NCBI GenBank assembly: GCA_011051635.1
Contig: DRKV01000161.1
Coordinates: 1-9,837, forward strand
Length of the DNA: 9,837 bases
Source: Chloroflexota bacterium
GTDB lineage: Bacteria; Chloroflexota; Anaerolineae; Anaerolineales; DRKV01
Direction: 5' to 3'
Below the pieces are notes generated by a model. It had not been told where the DNA came from. It saw only the letters and a program-made list of their open reading frames with translations, and did no database searches. Shown piece after piece: positions 6,760-9,837 of this stretch (the first letter of the stretch is position 1; each line of letters begins with the position of its first letter). A program made the translations under genes and the position numbers.

Positions 6760-6798
6760 GGGGTGTTTTTCGGGCGCAAAGCGCCCGAAAAACACCCC
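6760..6798. repeat. Perfect 18-bp inverted repeat with a 3-nt loop
   Basis: The left arm (6760-6777) starts GGGGTGTTTTTCGGGCGC. The right arm (6781-6798) is its exact reverse complement, with an AAA loop at 6778-6780. All 18 pairs match, so in RNA this would be a very stable hairpin. The T-run is inside the arm and no T-run follows on either strand, so Rho-independent termination in the classical form is not supported. It could block exonucleases, stabilise the upstream mRNA, or be one element of a dispersed repeat family. Confidence 0.8.
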
Positions 6799-6808
6799 GC
6801 CAGGCACT

Positions 6809-6869
6809 CCCCTCCCCCAGGTTGGGGGAGCACCCTGCGGGTATGCTTCGCAAGGGTCGGGGGTGGGGG
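6809..6869. repeat. Compound palindrome with nested alternative pairings
   Basis: An inner hairpin pairs CTCCCCCA (6812-6819) with TGGGGGAG (6823-6830) around a 3-nt loop. A second imperfect hairpin spans about 6832-6857 (ACCCTGCG against CGCAAGGGT, one bulge). The C-rich stretch 6809-6818 can also pair with GGGGGTGGGG at 6859-6868, which would compete with the inner hairpin. The block thus allows more than one fold. Its role is unknown, and together with the two palindromes upstream it fills most of the 261-bp gap 6669-6929. Apart from these palindromes I see no gene or clear promoter in that gap. Confidence 0.5.
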
Positions 6870-6929
6870 TTGGAGCCGCAATGCCTGCACGAGTTCCCCT
6901 GTCACTTCCTACTTGACCAATATCCGCCT

Positions 6930-7937
6930 ATGAACCCTGAACCACGGCGCGCTTTCGTCAGCGGGGCAAGCGGATTCATCGGGGGGGCGCTGGCGGCCCA
7001 CCTGCACGCCCGCGGGTGGCAGGTCACCGCGGGGGTGCGACCGGGGAGCGAGGGCAAACTCCCAAAGGGGCACCCTTATCGGGTCGCGGCAACCAGCCTG
7101 AAGGGCGTCCCGCCCCGTCTCTTGCGGGGTCAGGTCGTCTTCCACGCCGCGGCCATCCGCAACCGCTGGGGGACGCCCCCTTCCCGCTACCGCGAAGTCA
7201 ACGTGGAGGGAACCCGCGCCCTCCTGCAGGCCGCCGCGAAGGGAGGGGCGCGCCGTTTCGTGTACCTCAGTTCGGTGGGAGTGTACGGCTGGCCCGGCCT
7301 GGCGATGATGGACGAGAGTACCCCGGTGGACGATTCGCCCGCCGCCACGCCCTATCACCGCTCGAAAATCGCCGCCGAGGGCGTGGTGCGCGCTTTCACC
7401 GGGCGACTGGAGACGGTCATCGTGCGTCCCACGATTACCTGCGGCCCCGGCGACCGCGACGGGATGCTCACCCGCCTGATTGCCCTCCTGCGGGCCGGGC
7501 GGTTCATCCCCGTCGGGCGCGGGGAGAACACCATCCACCTGACCGACATCGCCGACCTGTGCCACGGCCTGGAACTGGCCGGTACGCACCCCGCCGCGGC
7601 GGGCGAGACCTTCATCCTCAGCGGGCCGCAGCCGGTGCGCGTCCGGGATTTGCTGAAGAAGACCTGCGCTCTGCTGGGCGTGCGTCTGCCGCCCGTTTTC
7701 GTCCCCGTTCCGCTGGCCCTGGCCGCCGGTTGGGGGATGGCCGCCCTCTACCGCCGGTTGCGCCTGCCCTCCGAGCCGCTCATCACCCCCGAAAAAGTGC
7801 GTAACCTGACGGCGCGGCGCGGCTTTTCGCACGCCAAAGCCGCCCGCCGGCTGGGATACCGCCCCCAGGTCACGCTGGAGGAGAGTTTACGCCGCACCCT
7901 GGACTGGATGCGGGACGAGGGTCTGCTGACCAATTGA
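6930..7937 (+). CDS. NAD-dependent epimerase/dehydratase (extended SDR family)
   Basis: This 335-residue protein starts with FVSGASGFIGG, the GxxGxxG dinucleotide-binding motif of extended short-chain dehydrogenases (G12, G15, G18). VVFHAAA at 69-75 is the strand-4 motif. YLSSVGVYG at 112-120 carries the active-site serine, and YHRSK at 142-146 is the YxxxK catalytic pair (Y142, K146). Next comes VIVRPTITCGPGDRDGML, typical of sugar-nucleotide epimerases and 3-beta-HSD-like members. The C-terminal third (about 215-335) would form the substrate lid. The likely role is oxidation, reduction or epimerisation of a nucleotide-linked sugar feeding the glycosyltransferases; sterol or lipid oxidation is the alternative. 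ATG 6930 sits 11 codons before the glycine motif, as usual. An in-frame ATG at 6822 lies inside the palindromic block and would add 36 residues with no family match, so I reject it. There is no strong Shine-Dalgarno. The downstream gene follows at once, possibly with a TTGA overlap. Confidence 0.9.
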   Translation: MNPEPRRAFVSGASGFIGGALAAHLHARGWQVTAGVRPGSEGKLPKGHPYRVAATSLKGVPPRLLRGQVVFHAAAIRNRWGTPPSRYREVNVEGTRALLQAAAKGGARRFVYLSSVGVYGWPGLAMMDESTPVDDSPAATPYHRSKIAAEGVVRAFTGRLETVIVRPTITCGPGDRDGMLTRLIALLRAGRFIPVGRGENTIHLTDIADLCHGLELAGTHPAAAGETFILSGPQPVRVRDLLKKTCALLGVRLPPVFVPVPLALAAGWGMAALYRRLRLPSEPLITPEKVRNLTARRGFSHAKAARRLGYRPQVTLEESLRRTLDWMRDEGLLTN

Positions 7938-7942
7938 AAACC

Positions 7943-8908
7943 ATGTTCACCTCCCAGGACGTAACCGTCATCATCCCCGCCTACAACAGCGCCGCGACCA
8001 TCGCGGCCTGTCTGCGCGCCCTGCAAATGCAGACCACCCCGCCGGGGGAAATCATCGTGGCCGATTCCTCCAAAGACGAGACGCCGGACATCATTCGGGA
8101 TAACTTCCCGCAGGTACGCCTGACACGCTTCAACAATCAGACCTTCCCCGGTCCGGCGCGCAACCGCGCCGCCGGGATGGCGAGGGGAGACATCCTGGCT
8201 TTCATTGATGCGGACTGCCTGGCCGCGCCGGACTGGGTGGAGCGCATCGTGGCGGCGCACAACGCGGGGCACGAAATTGCGGGCGGTTCGCTGGAGGTGG
8301 GAAACGCCGAAAAACCGATTGCCTGGGCAGGACACATGCTCGAATTCCGGGAGTTTTTGCCCATCGGCCCGCCGCGCCCCGTCATCCACATCCCCACCTG
8401 CAATTTATCGTACCGCAAACGGCTCTTTCAGGAATTCGGCGGCTTCCCCAACGCCTATTACCCCCAGGAAGATTTGCTCTTCAACTACCTGCTCAACCAG
8501 CGCGGGCATCAGGTCTGGTTCGACCCGGCCATCCACATCTATCATTTCTACCGCGATACGTGGGGAGAATTTCTGCCCCACCAGCACCGCATCGGGCGGG
8601 TGACGCGCTGTTCGCTGGCGCGTCTCGACCTGCCCGGCAGAGACATCGCCCGCCGCCCCTGGCTGGCCTGGCTCAGCGCGCCGCTGCTGGGGACGGTCAA
8701 GTTCCTGCGCTCCAGCACGGCTTTCTTGCGCAAATACCCGGCGCAGGCGGCGCGCATGCCGCACGTGCTTCTCATCATCGCCGTGGGCGCGGCGTGGTGG
8801 GGACGCGGCTTTGCTTCCGGGGCGCGCACCGGTTTGAGCGGCATCCGCGGCTGGGATGCGCCGCTCGAAGACGTTCTCCAGGCATTGGAACAGCGGCATG
8901 AAAACTGA
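7943..8908 (+). CDS. Family 2 glycosyltransferase with a hydrophobic C-terminal region
   Basis: From ATG 7943 the protein has 321 residues. VTVIIPAYNSAATIAACLRA at the N-terminus is the GT2 nucleotide-binding start. IIVADSSKDETPDII follows, and FIDADC gives the DAD metal-binding motif at 89-91. Further on, YYPQEDLLF places the likely catalytic Glu-Asp pair near 176-177, and LPHQHRIGRVTR is the Q/HxxR-type acceptor-side motif. These are all the expected parts of an active GT-A enzyme. Hydrophobic stretches near 230-250 and 260-280 suggest membrane association. Donor and acceptor are unknown. TTG 7934, which overlaps the epimerase stop (TTGA), would add three residues and is a fair alternative start. 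The 3' end overlaps the next gene by 11 bp, so the two are probably translated together. It differs clearly in sequence from the GT2 at 3525-4448, so the two probably form different linkages. Confidence 0.88.
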   Translation: MFTSQDVTVIIPAYNSAATIAACLRALQMQTTPPGEIIVADSSKDETPDIIRDNFPQVRLTRFNNQTFPGPARNRAAGMARGDILAFIDADCLAAPDWVERIVAAHNAGHEIAGGSLEVGNAEKPIAWAGHMLEFREFLPIGPPRPVIHIPTCNLSYRKRLFQEFGGFPNAYYPQEDLLFNYLLNQRGHQVWFDPAIHIYHFYRDTWGEFLPHQHRIGRVTRCSLARLDLPGRDIARRPWLAWLSAPLLGTVKFLRSSTAFLRKYPAQAARMPHVLLIIAVGAAWWGRGFASGARTGLSGIRGWDAPLEDVLQALEQRHEN

Positions 8909-9837
8909 GGTCTTGCGCCGCCCCGCCTTTCTTTCCCCCGCCGCGCTGGCGCTGTACCTGCTCAGCCGCGCCCCCTTTTTCCCCGCCTATCCGATTTCTT
9001 TCGATGCGCTCAATTACATGCGGGCGCTGGAGCGCATGGACGTGCGCTTGCACCAGCCGCAGCCCCCCGGTTACCCGCTCTACATCCTCCTGGGGCGCGT
9101 CTTGCTGTGGGTCACGGGCGACCCGCACCGCGCTCTGTTGTGGTTGAGCGCCCTGGCGGGCCTCCTGGCGGGGTGGGCGCTCTACGCCTTGGGGAAACGC
9201 CTGTACGGGCAGCGCGCCGGTTTGCTGGCCGCTATCTTCCTGCTCAGCGCGCCGGCGGTCTGGTTCCAGAGCGAAATCGCGGCCCCCTACACCCTGGATT
9301 TGCTGGCCTCCATCGGGATTGGCCTGCTGGCCTGGGAAACGATGGAGGGCAAGGGGAAAGCCGCCCCCTGGATGCTGGCCGCGGCTTTGGGGCTGAGCGG
9401 CGCGTTCCGCCCGCAGACGATGGTTTTTCTCGCCCCCCTGGCGGCATTCGCCCTCTGGAAGCGCGGTCTCCGCTCCCTGCTGGGAGGCGGCCTGCTGGCC
9501 GCGGCGGTGTTCGTCCTGGGCTTCGCCCCCATCGTAACGGCCAGCGGCGGCTGGGAAGGCTATCGCGCCGCCCTGGGACATCTCACCGAAATCCCCGCAT
9601 GGGGGCAGGCACGCCTGGACGGCGTCTCGCGCCTCCTGCAGAACGCCCTCACCGTCCTGCGCCTGACTTTCGGAGCGATGAGCGAACCCCTGTGGCTGCT
9701 GGCGCTCGTCGGGATTGCGGATGAGGGGCAGCGGTCAGCCGTCAGTCGTCAGCCGTCAGCCGTCCACCGTCCACCGTCCACTGTCCACCGTCCGTCGTCT
9801 ACCGCCCACCGTCCACTGTCCACCGCCCACCGTCCAC
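8898..9837 (+). CDS. GT-C type membrane glycosyltransferase, N-terminal part (runs off the window)
   Basis: The frame opens at ATG 8898, overlapping the preceding gene by 11 bp, and has no stop before the window ends (313 complete codons). The first 274 residues look like a polyprenyl-phosphate-sugar-dependent GT-C enzyme of the GT39/ArnT/DUF2723-like group. SFDALNYMRAL at 34-44 carries the likely catalytic D36 in the first outer loop. QPQPPGYPLYILLGR at 53-67 is a signature stretch. SEIAAPYTLDLLAS at 125-138 is the second conserved loop. Hydrophobic segments follow near 80-98, 107-122, 132-146, 155-165, 174-187 and 192-214, and LWLLALVGIA at 265-274. From about residue 279 the coding frame enters a 7-bp tandem repeat and reads Pro/Ser/His/Arg-rich sequence unlike the rest. 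Either the repeat codes a loop and the enzyme continues past the window, or the repeat ends the protein. Family is likely; the C-terminal fate is open. Confidence 0.82.
   Translation, partial: MKTEVLRRPAFLSPAALALYLLSRAPFFPAYPISFDALNYMRALERMDVRLHQPQPPGYPLYILLGRVLLWVTGDPHRALLWLSALAGLLAGWALYALGKRLYGQRAGLLAAIFLLSAPAVWFQSEIAAPYTLDLLASIGIGLLAWETMEGKGKAAPWMLAAALGLSGAFRPQTMVFLAPLAAFALWKRGLRSLLGGGLLAAAVFVLGFAPIVTASGGWEGYRAALGHLTEIPAWGQARLDGVSRLLQNALTVLRLTFGAMSEPLWLLALVGIADEGQRSAVSRQPSAVHRPPSTVHRPSSTAHRPLSTAHRP
9734..9837 (+). repeat. 7-bp tandem repeat (GTCCACC/GTCAGCC), at least 14 units, in frame
   Basis: Fourteen complete heptamers and a six-base remnant follow without gaps. The first four are GTCAGCC-type (one GTCAGTC). 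The rest are mainly GTCCACC or GTCCACT, with variants GTCCGTC, GTCTACC and GCCCACC. The tract reaches the window edge and probably continues. Two sub-types sit in separate blocks, which suggests local expansion of each. The repeat lies within the open frame of the GT-C gene. There are no unique spacers, so it is not CRISPR. It resembles the shorter tract at 121-162. Confidence 0.85.

Noticed and set aside
6760..6798. Rho-independent terminator after the Cys-protein gene
   Set aside because: The stem is strong, but no T-run follows on either strand. The T-run lies inside the arm. A palindromic repeat describes it better.
5163..6905. 580-residue open frame on the minus strand
   Set aside because: It is antisense to the radical SAM/SPASM and Cys-protein genes and crosses the palindromic block. 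It shows no family motif.
6822..6929. N-terminal extension of the epimerase from ATG 6822
   Set aside because: The 36 extra residues come from the palindromic repeat block. The GxxGxxG motif is normally very near the N-terminus, which fits ATG 6930.
9107..9724. 205-residue + strand open frame
   Set aside because: It lies out of frame within the GT-C gene, whose frame has the conserved loops and hydrophobic segments.
9734..9837. CRISPR array
   Set aside because: Units are 7 bp, contiguous and without unique spacers.

Overview
The window is a GC-rich bacterial segment carrying nine genes and one gene tail. All lie on the + strand and are tightly packed. I read it as a surface-glycan or glycolipid biosynthesis locus. 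My guess for the host is Chloroflexota (Anaerolineae-like). The basis is indirect: high GC, mostly weak or absent Shine-Dalgarno sequences with TTG among the plausible starts, heptamer and palindromic dispersed repeats, and the gene mix. No marker gene in the window confirms it.

Layout. Bases 1-115 are the tail of an upstream gene. Bases 121-162 are a degenerate 7-bp tandem repeat that runs into the ribosome binding site of a cobalamin-binding-domain radical SAM enzyme (171-1883). A 10-bp repeat (about 1871-1920) supplies that gene's last codons and stop. It is followed by a multi-pass O-antigen ligase/polymerase-like protein with a C-terminal TPR region (1921-3402). An AT-richer gap (3403-3524) holds a good extended -10 promoter. 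Downstream is a coupled run: family 2 glycosyltransferase (3525-4448), an atypical SAM methyltransferase-like protein (about 4441-5277), a radical SAM/SPASM-like enzyme (5274-6380) and a small four-cysteine protein (6399-6668).

Bases 6669-6929 are a non-coding block with three stacked palindromes, one of them a perfect 18-bp stem. After it come an NAD-dependent epimerase/dehydratase (6930-7937), a second family 2 glycosyltransferase (about 7943-8908) and the N-terminal part of a GT-C type membrane glycosyltransferase (8898 to the window edge). The reading frame of this last gene runs without a stop through a second, longer 7-bp tandem repeat (9734-9837).

How the genes may work together (inference). 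The epimerase would adjust a sugar nucleotide or a sugar-like precursor. The two GT2 enzymes would build a glycan on a lipid carrier at the inner face of the membrane. The GT-C enzyme would use a polyprenyl-phosphate sugar, and the ligase-like protein would polymerise or transfer the glycan on the outer face. The two radical SAM enzymes and the methyltransferase-like protein would tailor the sugar or lipid. The substrates cannot be read from the sequence. The most unusual points are the two different radical SAM enzymes in one glycan locus, the four-cysteine protein next to one of them, and the three kinds of repeat at gene borders, one of which is read in frame into a membrane enzyme.
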